Assembly: GCA_965261585.1 (NCBI GenBank)
Contig: CBDHDN010000029.1
Span: 434,001 to 498,000, forward strand
Direction of reading: 5' to 3'
DNA from: CBDHDN01 sp965261585
GTDB lineage: Bacteria; Pseudomonadota; Alphaproteobacteria; UBA6615
DNA length: 64,000 bases
Part shown: piece by piece, positions 17,466 through 26,703 of the stretch
Layout: each line of letters begins with the position of its first letter
Position numbering within the stretch: position 1 is the stretch's first letter
The notes under the pieces: generated by a model
Told to the model about the DNA's origin: nothing
The model's input: the letters and a program-made list of their open reading frames with translations, nothing else
Database searches by the model: none
Position numbers and translations under genes: made by a program

Positions 17466-17954
17466 ATGCCTATCATCACACTCAAGGCACTGGCGCCGGC
17501 GCTGCGCCGAAATCAACGGCTGCTGGGACTCGATCTCGGCACGAAGACCATCGGCGTGGCGCTGAGCGATCCGGGGCGCGTCATCGCCTCGCCACTGGAC
17601 ACCGTGAGGCGAACGAAGTTCACGGCGGACGCGACAAAACTGGCCACGCTCGTCGCGGATTACGACATCGGCGGGTTGGTCATCGGCCTGCCGCTGAACA
17701 TGGACGGCAGCGAAGGCCCACGCGCCCAGTCCACCCGCCAGTTCGCCACCAACCTGCTGGCCGGTCTCGACATCGCCGTTGCGTTCTGGGATGAGCGGTT
17801 GTCGACGGCGGCGGTGGAGCGCCTGCTGGTGCGCGACGCCGACATGAGCCGCAAGCGCCGCGCCGAGGTCGTCGACAAGATGGCGGCAAGCTACATTCTG
17901 CAAGGCGCTCTGGACTACGTGAACGCGATGCCCGATGGCCACGCAAGCGAATGA
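17466..17954 (+). CDS. ruvX: Putative pre-16S rRNA nuclease / Holliday junction resolvase RuvX
   Basis: A 162-residue RNase H-fold nuclease (YqgF family). Conserved features are LLGLDLGTKTIGVALSD at the start of the fold (catalytic Asp), VIGLPLNMDGSEGPRA, FWDERLSTAAVERLL (catalytic Glu) and a VDKMAASYILQGALD end (Asp). The enzyme matures 16S rRNA 5' ends in E. coli. Its position next to gat genes is common in alphaproteobacteria. Confidence 0.93.
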   Translation: MPIITLKALAPALRRNQRLLGLDLGTKTIGVALSDPGRVIASPLDTVRRTKFTADATKLATLVADYDIGGLVIGLPLNMDGSEGPRAQSTRQFATNLLAGLDIAVAFWDERLSTAAVERLLVRDADMSRKRRAEVVDKMAASYILQGALDYVNAMPDGHASE

Positions 17955-18066
17955 CGTGCAGCCATGCCCGCCGGCGTATCGTGCCGGCGGGCAGTTTCTG
18001 TACAGGCCCAATCCCGCCCGCTATACCCGGGATTGGAACCACGATCATCCGTCCGGGAGGGAACCC

Positions 18067-18708
18067 ATGTCCGAAGCTGTCGCGGCGGCCCAAAGTGCCG
18101 TCGTCGCTCTACGTGAGCGCATTCAAGGGCTCGACGACAACGCCCTCGACCTCATCCTGCGTGAGGCACGCACCCACAACGCTTGGCTCGACCGGCCCGT
18201 CCCCGACGAAAAGCTGCGGCAGGTCTACGAGCTGATGAAGTGGGGGCCGACCAGTGCAAACTGCTCACCGGCACGGATGATCTTCATACGCAGCGCCGCG
18301 GGGAAGGCACGGCTCGAGCCCGCGCTGTCGCCGGGCAACCTCGAGAAGACCAGGACCGCGCCGGTAACCGCGATCATCGGCTACGACACGCGCTTCTTCG
18401 AGCATCTGCCGCGCCTGTTCCCCCACGCGGACATGCGCGGTCCCTACAAGGACAATCCCGTGGCCGCGGAGACCGCTTCCTTCCGCAACGGCACGCTCCA
18501 GGGCGCCTATTTCATCATCGCGGCGCGCGCAATCGGCCTCGATTGTGGGCCGATGTCCGGTTTCGACAACGCCAAGGTGGACGCCGAGTTCTTCGCCGGC
18601 ACGGCCGTCAAGTCCAACTTTCTCTGCAACCTGGCGTACGGCGACCCCAAGGGCCTGTTCCAACGGAGTCCCCGGTTCGACTTCGAAGAGGTATGCCAGA
18701 TCCTCTGA
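18067..18708 (+). CDS. Nitroreductase family protein (RutE / malonic semialdehyde reductase type)
   Basis: A 213-residue FMN-dependent flavoprotein. ARTHNAWLDRPVPDEKLRQVYELMKWGPTSANC is typical of the RutE branch, which reduces malonic semialdehyde to 3-hydroxypropionate. The C-terminal half has GAYFIIAARAIGLDCGPMSGFD. The ATG at 18067 has a ribosome site (gggaggg). No other rut genes are nearby, so a general reductase role is as likely. Confidence 0.87.
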   Translation: MSEAVAAAQSAVVALRERIQGLDDNALDLILREARTHNAWLDRPVPDEKLRQVYELMKWGPTSANCSPARMIFIRSAAGKARLEPALSPGNLEKTRTAPVTAIIGYDTRFFEHLPRLFPHADMRGPYKDNPVAAETASFRNGTLQGAYFIIAARAIGLDCGPMSGFDNAKVDAEFFAGTAVKSNFLCNLAYGDPKGLFQRSPRFDFEEVCQIL

Positions 18709-18806
18709 GACTGTCGCGGCGTCGCCTGCCAACCCGCCGCCACGTGTGCTTGGCCCGAATCGATCCGCGGGGCTACAAGCGGCGAAGTCTCCCGCATGGC
18801 TCGGCG

Positions 18807-19541
18807 ATGGCGCGGTTGCGCGAAACGGATCTCTACCCACCGATCAAGGCCTACCTAGAGGCCCAGAATTATCGGGTGAAGGGCGAGGTCGAAGACTGTG
18901 ATGTGGTTGCCGTCCGCGGCTCGGAGGATCCGGTCGTCGTCGAGCTCAAGACGGCGTTCAATTTGGGGCTTCTGTTCCAGGGCGTACACCGGAAATCCAT
19001 CACGGACCACGTCTACCTCGCCGTCCCGGCGCCAAGCCAACGCGCCGGACTGTGGCGGCAACGATACTGGGACATCATTCGACTTTGCCGGCTCCTGGGC
19101 CTCGGCCTCATCACGGTCCACCTCGGTGCGCGCGGACGGTCGTCCGGCGTCGAGGTCCATCTCGATCCCGCCCCGTACCGCCCGCGCAAGAACAAGCTGC
19201 GGCGCGCTCTGCTGCTCGGCGAGTTCGAGCGCCGCATCGGCGATCCCAATCCCGGCGGGACGAACAAACGTCCGATTGTCACGGCCTACCGTCAGGACGC
19301 TCTCAGGTGCGCGTGGTATCTCTCACGCAACGGTTCTGCCAAGGCAGCGCACGTGCGGGCCGGCGCCGCCGTCGACCGCGCCCCGGCCATCCTGCTCCGC
19401 GACGTCTATGGCTGGTTCCGGCGCGTCGAGCGCGGCGTCTACACCCTGGCACCGGCGGGGCAGACCGCACTCGCGGCGTACGCGGACGTCGTTGCACGGG
19501 TGATCGGAGACCGTGCCGGCGCACAGGGCACCAACGTCTAG
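18807..19541 (+). CDS. DUF2161 family protein, PD-(D/E)XK nuclease-like
   Basis: A 244-residue protein starting MARLRETDLYPPIKAYLEAQ. The N-terminal part contains a nuclease-like core: Glu in VKGEVEDCDVVAV, then VVVELKTAFNLGLLFQ (an E-x-K motif) and RYWDIIRLCRLLGLGLI. This fits the DUF2161 family, predicted to share the PD-(D/E)XK fold. The C-terminal part may be a winged helix (LLRDVYGWFRRVERGVYTL). Target and role are unknown. Confidence 0.8.
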   Translation: MARLRETDLYPPIKAYLEAQNYRVKGEVEDCDVVAVRGSEDPVVVELKTAFNLGLLFQGVHRKSITDHVYLAVPAPSQRAGLWRQRYWDIIRLCRLLGLGLITVHLGARGRSSGVEVHLDPAPYRPRKNKLRRALLLGEFERRIGDPNPGGTNKRPIVTAYRQDALRCAWYLSRNGSAKAAHVRAGAAVDRAPAILLRDVYGWFRRVERGVYTLAPAGQTALAAYADVVARVIGDRAGAQGTNV

Positions 19542-20806
19542 TCGACCGCGGCCTGAAGCTCCGCCGGCGCCTCGAGTCCCGGTTCCTTTGGCGCCAGAGT
19601 GAAGAGCTCCTGCGGTCGACTGACGCCGCGCAGCGCATAGCGCCCGAGCGAAACGATGCGATCGGTGCAGGCGCCGGCCGCCTCGGCAAAGGCGGACGAT
19701 ATGACCAGGTCTTGTTCCAAGGATCGGCACATCGATTCGATCCGGCTGACTTCGTTCACCGCCGGGCCAACGACCGTGAAGTCGAGCCGGTCCTGCCCGC
19801 CGACGTTGCCGTAAAGAACATCGCCGAGATGCAGGCCCAGGTAAAACTTCGTCGTCGCCTGCCCCTCCCGCGCGCGCCGCGCGTTAAGCGCATGCACGGC
19901 CGCGAAGGCGCCTTCTGCCGCGCCGAGAGCGCTGCTGCAGACGTTGGCATCTTCGTCCAATCGAAAGATCGCCAACAGTCCATCGCCAATGAACTTGAGC
20001 ACATGACCACCATGCTCGTGCACCGCTTCGACCATGCAGCCGAAATAGTCGTTGAGCATCGTTATGAGCTGGTCCCGCGAGGTGCTGTCGGCGATTTTCG
20101 TGAACCCTTGGAGGTCGGCGTACCAGAGTACTGCGCTGATGGTCTCAGCCGATCCCCGCGTGATTTCACCGCTGAGAACGCGATTACCGGCGTCACGGCC
20201 GAGATACGTCGCCAGCACGCTCTTAGCCGAGCGATATGTCGAAGTCGCCTTGATCGACAGCGCCAGCGGTTGGAGAAGGTGCTCTATTGTCGCGATATCG
20301 GCGTCCGAGAAACCCTCCGGGGCGTCCGTCGCCCAGGAAGAATCGAAACCGCTGAGCGGACCCCGCGCATCGCCCTCGCCGAACGTGGTCGTCAATGCCA
20401 GGTAGTCGGTCGCGCCGAGCGAACGCAGCGTCTCAAGCAGCGGAAAATCGGCGTTCGGCCTAACGAGCCGAACGCGCAGCCTCTCAAGCCCGTTGATGTG
20501 CATGTGATAGAATGGGAAGCGGCTCAAATCCTCCTGCGACACGGGAACGTCGCGGCGCCAGTCGTCTTGCCTGGGTCCGCCCATATCCCGCCGCCACTCG
20601 AAATCGCTGCCCACCACCGTGGGATGAAGCGTCCGCTGGCCAATATTGGCCCGCATGATCCGCAGCCCGGCCGCGACCATGCGCTCGCATATCCCGGCCA
20701 GAAGCTGCGCTTCGGCTGAGCCGCGCAATCCCTCGGCAATGACCCAGTCGGCAATCTTCCGCTCTACATTGGCATCCATCCGCGTCTCCACCCGAGCCTT
20801 GAACAT
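19538..20806 (-). CDS. Class III adenylate/guanylate cyclase domain protein
   Basis: About 422 residues from ATG 20806 (an in-frame ATG at 20779 is the alternative). The N-terminal 200 residues form an uncharacterised regulatory region (ANIGQRTLHPTVVGSDFEWRR, SRFPFYHMHINGLERL). The C-terminal class III cyclase domain has the metal-binding Asp in LWYADLQGFTKIAD, FIGDGLLAIF, and TVVGPAVNEVSRIE. It makes cAMP or cGMP; nothing visible decides which. It converges with the DUF2161 gene, overlapping by four bases. Confidence 0.9.
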   Translation of the reverse strand: MFKARVETRMDANVERKIADWVIAEGLRGSAEAQLLAGICERMVAAGLRIMRANIGQRTLHPTVVGSDFEWRRDMGGPRQDDWRRDVPVSQEDLSRFPFYHMHINGLERLRVRLVRPNADFPLLETLRSLGATDYLALTTTFGEGDARGPLSGFDSSWATDAPEGFSDADIATIEHLLQPLALSIKATSTYRSAKSVLATYLGRDAGNRVLSGEITRGSAETISAVLWYADLQGFTKIADSTSRDQLITMLNDYFGCMVEAVHEHGGHVLKFIGDGLLAIFRLDEDANVCSSALGAAEGAFAAVHALNARRAREGQATTKFYLGLHLGDVLYGNVGGQDRLDFTVVGPAVNEVSRIESMCRSLEQDLVISSAFAEAAGACTDRIVSLGRYALRGVSRPQELFTLAPKEPGLEAPAELQAAVD

Positions 20807-20891
20807 ATAGGCCTGATCGGATCGAATTACTGCCGGGCAGCGTGGTTTTATTACTCGACGAACAAGCCGACAGCCTGGCTCCCGACGGACA

Positions 20892-22280
20892 TCAAGGGTG
20901 TGCCGACGGCTCGGCACGGCGAAACCGCGTGACCACCCGCAGACCAGGCATATTGTCCTCTAGGCGAAGCACACCACCGTGCAGTTCCACGACAGCCTTC
21001 GCCAAGCTGAGGCCGAGCCCGCTGCCGGGGTGGTGACGGCTCGCGTCGAGCCGAACGAAGCGATCGAGGACGCGCGCGCGATCGGGTTCAGGAATCCCCG
21101 GCCCCGTGTCCGCGACGATCAGGAGGACATCCTCGCCCGACTCTCGAACCGCAACGGCCACTCGCCCGCCGGCCGGCGTGTACTTCAGGGCGTTGTCGAC
21201 CAGGTTCGCCAATGCCTGGGACAGCAAATGAAAACTGCCGTCTAGGTGCGCCGTGTCCACAACCTCGAGCGCGAAGGCAACGCCCTTTTCCTCGGCCACC
21301 GGCTCATAGAGTTCGGCCACGCCGCGCGCCAGGTCGCCCAGATTGACCAACGCGCGTGCCTTCGTCGGGATCGACCCAGCCTCTGCCTGGGCGATCAAGA
21401 GGAGTGCGTTGAACGTCGAAAGCAAGTCCTCTGCATCATCGATGGTGTGCTCCAGCGCCTCCCGATAAGAGGCCACGGACGGCTGCTCCATCAACGCCAG
21501 CTCCAACCTGCCGCGCAGGCGCGCCAGCGGACTGCGCAGATCGTGCGCCAGGTTGTCCGTAACCTGCCGCATTCCGGTCATCAGTCGCTCGATCTGATCG
21601 AGCATGCCATTGAGATTGGCCGCCAGCCGGTCGAGCTCGTCGCCGACACCGGTAACCGGAAGCCGGCGGCTCAGATCTCCGGCCATTATGTCGTTGGTTG
21701 CCATGTTGATCGCGTCGACACGGCGCAGCATGTTGCGGCTGGTAAGGACGCCGCCGGCAAGGCCCAGGCCAAGCGTCAACACCAAGGCCCAGATCAGTGA
21801 CCGCCGAACCAGCCGGGCGATTTCCTGGCGCTCTTGCACGTCACGGCCGACAAGCAACTGAAAGCCACCGGCGAGCTGCAGGTGACGGCCACGCGCCTGG
21901 TGTTCCTCGATACTTTGTCCGGCGGGTCGATCGAAGACGAAGTCCAGCCAGCCGCCGTCTTGCGTCTGGACCGGTGGCCAGCCGTCCAGATTGCCGACGA
22001 GCGGCCGTCGATCGGGGCCCGCCAACAGGTAGAGGCTCAGGCGCTGGTTGCGACTGCGCTCGCGCACAACCTGGCTCAGTCCGGCCACGCCAGCCCCGCG
22101 GTAGCGCTCCGCCAGCCCGGTTATCTCCGCCTCGATCGTCGCGTCGATCTGTCGGCCGACAAGCCCCTCGCTGGTCCAAACCACGAACAGCGCGACCGCG
22201 GCGCCGGATGTGACAAACAACACGACATAGCCCAGGGCGAGCCGAAACGCGCTCGCATGAAACAGCCTACTCAGCCACAC
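20892..22280 (-). CDS. Sensor histidine kinase, two-component system
   Basis: About 462 residues from a GTG that overlaps the end of the response regulator gene by 14 bases; the start is uncertain. It has an N-terminal membrane helix (FRLALGYVVLFVTSGAAVALFVVW), a periplasmic domain of about 120 residues, and a second helix (SLIWALVLTLGLGLAGGVL). HAMP, HisKA with phospho-His in NLAHDLRSPLARLRG, N-box LANLVDNALKYTP, G1 VADTGPGIPE and G2 SGLGLSLAKAV follow. It partners with the regulator at 22267. The signal is unknown. Confidence 0.93.
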   Translation of the reverse strand: MWLSRLFHASAFRLALGYVVLFVTSGAAVALFVVWTSEGLVGRQIDATIEAEITGLAERYRGAGVAGLSQVVRERSRNQRLSLYLLAGPDRRPLVGNLDGWPPVQTQDGGWLDFVFDRPAGQSIEEHQARGRHLQLAGGFQLLVGRDVQERQEIARLVRRSLIWALVLTLGLGLAGGVLTSRNMLRRVDAINMATNDIMAGDLSRRLPVTGVGDELDRLAANLNGMLDQIERLMTGMRQVTDNLAHDLRSPLARLRGRLELALMEQPSVASYREALEHTIDDAEDLLSTFNALLLIAQAEAGSIPTKARALVNLGDLARGVAELYEPVAEEKGVAFALEVVDTAHLDGSFHLLSQALANLVDNALKYTPAGGRVAVAVRESGEDVLLIVADTGPGIPEPDRARVLDRFVRLDASRHHPGSGLGLSLAKAVVELHGGVLRLEDNMPGLRVVTRFRRAEPSAHP

Positions 22281-22944
22281 GGAGGCAGTACCCGGCGCCG
22301 CGCACCGTGTGGAGGAGCGGTTGTGCGAAACCTCGGTCGATTTTGGCCCGCAACCGGCTGATATGGACGTCGATGACGTTGGTCTGGGGGTCGAAATGAT
22401 ACTCCCAGACATTCTCCAGCAGCATGGTGCGCGTGACGACGCGGCCGGCATTGCGCATGAGGCACTCCAACAGCCGAAATTCTCGCGGTTGAAGCGCGAT
22501 GCGCCGGCCGGCGCGGACCACCTGCCGGGCGAGCAGGTCCATTTCGAGATCGGCCACGCTAAGCTTGGTCGTGACGTGACCGGGAGCGTACCGGCGAACA
22601 AGCGCGTCGAGCCGGGCAAGCAGCTCGGCGAACGCAAATGGCTTCACGAGGTAGTCGTCGCCGCCGGCCTGCAGGCCCCGTACGCGCTCGTCGACGTCGC
22701 CAAGCGCGCTGAGGAACAGCACCGGTGTTCGAATACCTTCGGCCCGCAAGCGCTCGACCAGGCCAAGTCCGTCGAGCCTTGGCAGCATCCGGTCGACGAC
22801 CAGAACGTCATGGCTGCCCGCGGCGGCCATGGCGTATCCGTCGCCGCCGTCGGCCGAAAGGTCGACCGTCCAGCCTCCCTCGGTCAGGCCTCTACGCATG
22901 TATTCCGCCGCTTCGCCGTCGTCCTCAACGACCAGAACACGCAC
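22267..22944 (-). CDS. Response regulator, OmpR/PhoB type
   Basis: A 225-residue regulator. The receiver domain (1-115) has the acidic pocket VVEDDGE, phospho-acceptor Asp51 in VVDRMLPRLDG and Lys in DDYLVKPFAF. The C-terminal winged helix (about 130-225) includes LQPREFRLLECLMRNAGRVVT and VIDVHISRLRAKID. It is co-transcribed with the histidine kinase. The targets are not evident; no protease or transporter in the window is clearly linked to it. Confidence 0.94.
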   Translation of the reverse strand: MRVLVVEDDGEAAEYMRRGLTEGGWTVDLSADGGDGYAMAAAGSHDVLVVDRMLPRLDGLGLVERLRAEGIRTPVLFLSALGDVDERVRGLQAGGDDYLVKPFAFAELLARLDALVRRYAPGHVTTKLSVADLEMDLLARQVVRAGRRIALQPREFRLLECLMRNAGRVVTRTMLLENVWEYHFDPQTNVIDVHISRLRAKIDRGFAQPLLHTVRGAGYCLRVAE

Positions 22945-23165
22945 CGCGGAGTACTCCTGGCAGTTTCGTATCGTTCGAACTTTGGTTGCTACGAGGGTCG
23001 GCCGGTCTCCCCGAAATCACCGAAGGGCATCTCGAAAAAATCGTACGGGGCGTGACAGGCACCAGCAGTTTGGTTCTTCCGAGCTTCTTTCGGCACGGAG
23101 GCCCTGATGAACTTACGACAACGCGTCGAGTGGAGCCAACTCGCCCAAGAGCGGAAATCCATAAC

Positions 23166-24350
23166 TCACCCCGCCGCGATGGCCTTGCTGAAGGCATCAA
23201 CCTCGGCTTCAGTGTTGAAGTAATGTACGGAGGCGCGGGCAACGGCTCGCAGACCGCGCCGGCCAAGATCGAGCTGGGCATATTCCCGATAAGAAACTGA
23301 GATGTTAATGCGGTTGTCGGCGACGAGCCGTCTCGCAAGATCTTCCGGTGCTTCTCCTGTCTTGTCGAAGGTGACGATTCCGCATTTTTGCACGCCCAGG
23401 TCATGCAGGGTTACGCCATCGATTTCGGATAGCCGGCTTCGAAGCGTTTCCGCGAGGCCGGTCACCCGTTTTTCGATCGCTGCAAGCCCGATATCCAAGG
23501 CATAGTCCACGGCCGCTGCAAGACCGACGCGACCCGCAACGTAGCTCTCGCAGTTTTCGAAGCGCCGTGCCCCCGGTGCTAATTCGAAGGACGCGGCATC
23601 GGTCCATGTCGCGGCGTGGAGGTCAATAAAGGGCGGATCGAGTTCTTTAACGAGTTCGTTCGAGACGAAGAGAAACCCCGTCCCACGAGGCCCACGCAAG
23701 AACTTACGGCCAGTGCCCGTGAGAATGTGGCAGCCTATTTCCGAGACGTCGAGGTCTATCTGCCCAACTGACTGGCACGCGTCCAGGATATAGATGAGCC
23801 GGTGCTCACGCGCGACACGGCCCACCTCGGCCGCCGGATTGATTAGTCCGCCCTGTGTCGGCACCTGCGTGATCGCGATGAGTCTGGTCGTTGGCGTTAT
23901 AACACTTGAAAGCGCTTCCACGTCGATCTGACCGGTGTCATCCGAAGGCACGAGGTCGATCTCGACACCACGCCGCTTCGCCATGTGCAGGAAAGCGAGA
24001 TAATTAGATACGTACTCAGACGTATGTGTAATGATCCGGTCACCCTCCTTCAGCGGCAAGGAGTAGAAAGCCATGTCCCATGCGCGCGTTGCATTCTCGA
24101 CATAGGCGATCTCTTCAGGCTTGGCGCGAAGCAGCGTGGCGAAGGTTTCGTAAAAATGATCAAGCGAGCCGCGAGCACGCTCGGAGGCTTCATAGCCTCC
24201 GACATCCTTTTCTAGCGTCAGATGTTCGACAACCGCCTCGTAGACCGGGTTTGGCATAAGGGACGCGCCCGCACTGTTGAAGTGCAAGATCGTCTTGCAA
24301 GCAGGCGTCTCCGCGCGCAACTGGGCGACTAGTTCGTCTGTAATCGTCAT
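23166..24350 (-). CDS. Aminotransferase class V-fold PLP enzyme
   Basis: About 394 residues from ATG 24350, chosen for the family-like start MTITDELVAQLRAETPACK and an upstream purine stretch. It is a cysteine desulfurase/EgtE-like fold-type I enzyme. Landmarks are the N-terminal LHFNSAGASLMP, ITQVPTQGGLINPAAEV, the Asp in IYILDACQSVGQID and the PLP lysine in ILTGTGRKFLRGPRGTGF. The substrate is unknown. An EgtE-like C-S lyase role is possible, but no egtD is in the window. It stands alone. Confidence 0.85.
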   Translation of the reverse strand: MTITDELVAQLRAETPACKTILHFNSAGASLMPNPVYEAVVEHLTLEKDVGGYEASERARGSLDHFYETFATLLRAKPEEIAYVENATRAWDMAFYSLPLKEGDRIITHTSEYVSNYLAFLHMAKRRGVEIDLVPSDDTGQIDVEALSSVITPTTRLIAITQVPTQGGLINPAAEVGRVAREHRLIYILDACQSVGQIDLDVSEIGCHILTGTGRKFLRGPRGTGFLFVSNELVKELDPPFIDLHAATWTDAASFELAPGARRFENCESYVAGRVGLAAAVDYALDIGLAAIEKRVTGLAETLRSRLSEIDGVTLHDLGVQKCGIVTFDKTGEAPEDLARRLVADNRINISVSYREYAQLDLGRRGLRAVARASVHYFNTEAEVDAFSKAIAAG

Positions 24351-24581
24351 CTCGCTTTCCGTAGATTTGATCGATTGAAATGAATCAATGATCTCCATCG
24401 AAGTGGCAGCGGCGGCGTTGGTGGCATTGGCACCGGCAGCGGCGGTATCGGCTCAACCGTCGGCGGCGGCTCCAACGGGCTCGGCACCTGAGCTGGTCCA
24501 AAACCGGGACACAAACTCGATTGAATGTTATTGGGACACAGTACCTGGACTATTTGGCATGTCAATTATGTCTTTGAAGCC

Positions 24582-24603
24582 GGGACCGGCCTCATCCGGT
24601 CCC
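24582..24603. terminator. Hairpin between aminotransferase and degP
   Basis: GGGACCGG and CCGGTCCC pair around a six-base loop, downstream of degP on the minus strand. It may end the degP transcript, but there is no clear T-run, so this is tentative. Confidence 0.45.
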
Positions 24604-24626
24604 AGCTTCAGCACATGTATTCAGCG

Positions 24627-26168
24627 TCAAGCGCTGGCGAGCGGGAGCCCAATCAGGCGATCCCGCTCCTGTCGCGTGACGCGTAGCAGCACTGCCTTGC
24701 GGTCCTGCTGCTTGGCCGCATCTATGCCAGCGACCACGTCCGCCGGCTGAACAACCCGTTTCCGTCCGACCGACACAATGACATCGCCTGCCTGCAAGCC
24801 CTTGTCCGCAGCTGGACTTCCGGGCACGACCTCGCGGATCACGACACCGGCCGTGTCCTGGCTCAGGCCGAGCGCCTGGCGCTCAGTCTCCGCCATCGCC
24901 GCGAGTCGCATGCCCAACACCGTATCGTCCGCGGACGGCGCCGTTGCGACACGCCCCGGCGCGTCGGCCTGCCGACCGATAGTTACCTGCAGGCGCAGCT
25001 CACTGCCGTCGCGCAGCACCGTGAACGCCGCAGCCTCGCCAGCCTTCAACGCGGCCACCAGCCGCGGCAGATCGCGGACAGTGTTAACCGGCATGCCGTT
25101 GACCGAGACGATCACGTCGCCGACCTCGATGTCGGCGCCCGCGGCCGGACCGCCCGGTATGACGGCGGCGATGATCGCTCCCACGGGCTCGGCCAAACCC
25201 AGACTGGCCGCGATATCGGCGCTTACACCCTGGATATTGACGCCGAGGAAGCCCCGCTGAACGGTCCCGTGATCCCGCAAGTCCGCAACGATGCCTTCGG
25301 CAATCGAGGCGGGAATGGCGAAGCCGATGCCGACGTTCCCGCCGGTCGGCGAGAAGATCGCCGAATTGACGCCTACCACTTCGCCTTCGAGGTTGAACGC
25401 CGGACCGCCCGAGTTGCCTCGGTTGATCGGCGCATCGATCTGCAGGAAGCTGTCGTAGGGGCCTGCGCCGATACTGCGGTTCTTGGCCGAGACGACGCCG
25501 ACGGTGACCGAGTGCTCGAGGCCGAACGGTGCCCCGATGGCAACGACCCAGTCGCCAACGTCGGTCTCGTCGGTCTTGGCCCAGGACACGAACGCCAAGC
25601 CATCGGCAGGGACTAAGGCAGACGCGACCTTCAGCAGCGCCAGATCCGTCTTGGGATCCGTCCCCACGATAGTTGCATCGAGTGCGCTGCCACCGGCGAG
25701 CACGACGGTGATCTCGTCGGCGCCGTCGACCACATGGTTGTTCGTGACCACGAAGCCCTGCGGATCGACGATGAAGCCGGAGCCGAGCGCGCCGCTTCGA
25801 CGCGGCACCGGCGGAACGGCCCGCCGGCCATCATCGCCGAAGCGGCGATCCTCGAAGAACCGCCGGAAGAATTGGTCCGGCCGGCCTTGCCCAGGCCCTT
25901 GAGCCGTCGCGGCAACGTTTCGCCTCACACGGATCGTAACGACGGCGGGCGAGACCTTTCGAACGACTTCGGCGAAACTCGTCGGCGCCGTTTCAACCAC
26001 GCGCGCCGCGGGCGCCAACGCCGTGCTCGCGCCGAGGGACTGAGCGGGACCGAGGGTCAGGATGACACCGGCTCCAACAATTGCCGCGAGGACTCCGACG
26101 CGGGCGGCGATCCGCACACGCGCGGCAGGGTTCGCGTACTGGCAGGCAATTCTACGCATCACTACCAC
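24627..26168 (-). CDS. Do/DegP-type periplasmic serine protease
   Basis: A 513-residue HtrA protease and chaperone. An N-terminal hydrophobic segment (about 20-45) serves as signal or anchor. The trypsin-like domain carries His145 (NNHVV), Asp175 (KTDLALL) and Ser253 (GNSGGP). Two PDZ domains follow (about 295-390 and 420-505; GFLGVNIQGV, GVVIREVVPGSPAADKGLQ). It degrades or refolds damaged envelope proteins. A linker before the catalytic domain is rich in Arg/Phe/Gly (QFFRRFFEDRRFG), as in the LA loop of DegP. It is monocistronic. Confidence 0.94.
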   Translation of the reverse strand: MVVMRRIACQYANPAARVRIAARVGVLAAIVGAGVILTLGPAQSLGASTALAPAARVVETAPTSFAEVVRKVSPAVVTIRVRRNVAATAQGPGQGRPDQFFRRFFEDRRFGDDGRRAVPPVPRRSGALGSGFIVDPQGFVVTNNHVVDGADEITVVLAGGSALDATIVGTDPKTDLALLKVASALVPADGLAFVSWAKTDETDVGDWVVAIGAPFGLEHSVTVGVVSAKNRSIGAGPYDSFLQIDAPINRGNSGGPAFNLEGEVVGVNSAIFSPTGGNVGIGFAIPASIAEGIVADLRDHGTVQRGFLGVNIQGVSADIAASLGLAEPVGAIIAAVIPGGPAAGADIEVGDVIVSVNGMPVNTVRDLPRLVAALKAGEAAAFTVLRDGSELRLQVTIGRQADAPGRVATAPSADDTVLGMRLAAMAETERQALGLSQDTAGVVIREVVPGSPAADKGLQAGDVIVSVGRKRVVQPADVVAGIDAAKQQDRKAVLLRVTRQERDRLIGLPLASA

Positions 26169-26703
26169 TCCATTTTCTGATCACGCGAATGAGCGGGTGC
26201 CCCGTTGGCGGCCCACTCGGTGGGTTAGTTGCTATCGGCACATTACGGTTGCTTTGCCACCGGATTACGATTTGGTAATAGAAACGACAAAACGAGTGTA
26301 TATACACCTTCAGGCTGAGATATCCTTGGCGAGTCGATGTCGTTTACACTTCGATAGCCTTACCATTCTCAGTGGCAACACACTGAATCGCGGCACTTTC
26401 GCGCGGGAGCGCCCGCACTCGACGGCCCGGCCAACCGCGCGCGGAGACCATGGGTTGTCGCGATTCGTTACACTGTTCGCAGACCCACCGGTGTGTTCGC
26501 GTACCCTGAATGCGGCACACTGGCTGAACGGGCGATGGGATGTGTCGGTGATGTTTACAGCGCCGCCCCCTCACCCCCGGCGGATGTCTCAATAACTCTT
26601 TGAAACCATAGGAGCCGCGGCGCTTGGCCTGAGTCTTGCTGATGCTTCCTGACTCGACGCACTCAATAGTCAGCAAGTTTGGATGAGGCGATGTCCCACC
26701 CAA
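26169..26703. other. Gene-free stretch upstream of degP
   Basis: About 530 bases lie between the degP start and the IS256 left end. The first 150 bases are less GC-rich and probably contain the degP promoter. The rest has only short frames without family resemblance. It may be the remains of a gene cut by the IS256. Confidence 0.4.

Noticed and set aside
18764..19541. A defence-system reading of the DUF2161 nuclease-like gene
   Set aside because: It stands alone between a housekeeping reductase and a cyclase, with no partner genes of a known or plausible defence operon.
24388..24750. Plus-strand ORF with a signal-peptide-like start between the aminotransferase and degP
   Set aside because: The start looks plausible, but the frame runs over a hairpin and into antisense degP, and another frame of the same stretch looks like a Gly-rich gene remnant. 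Support is too weak to call a gene.
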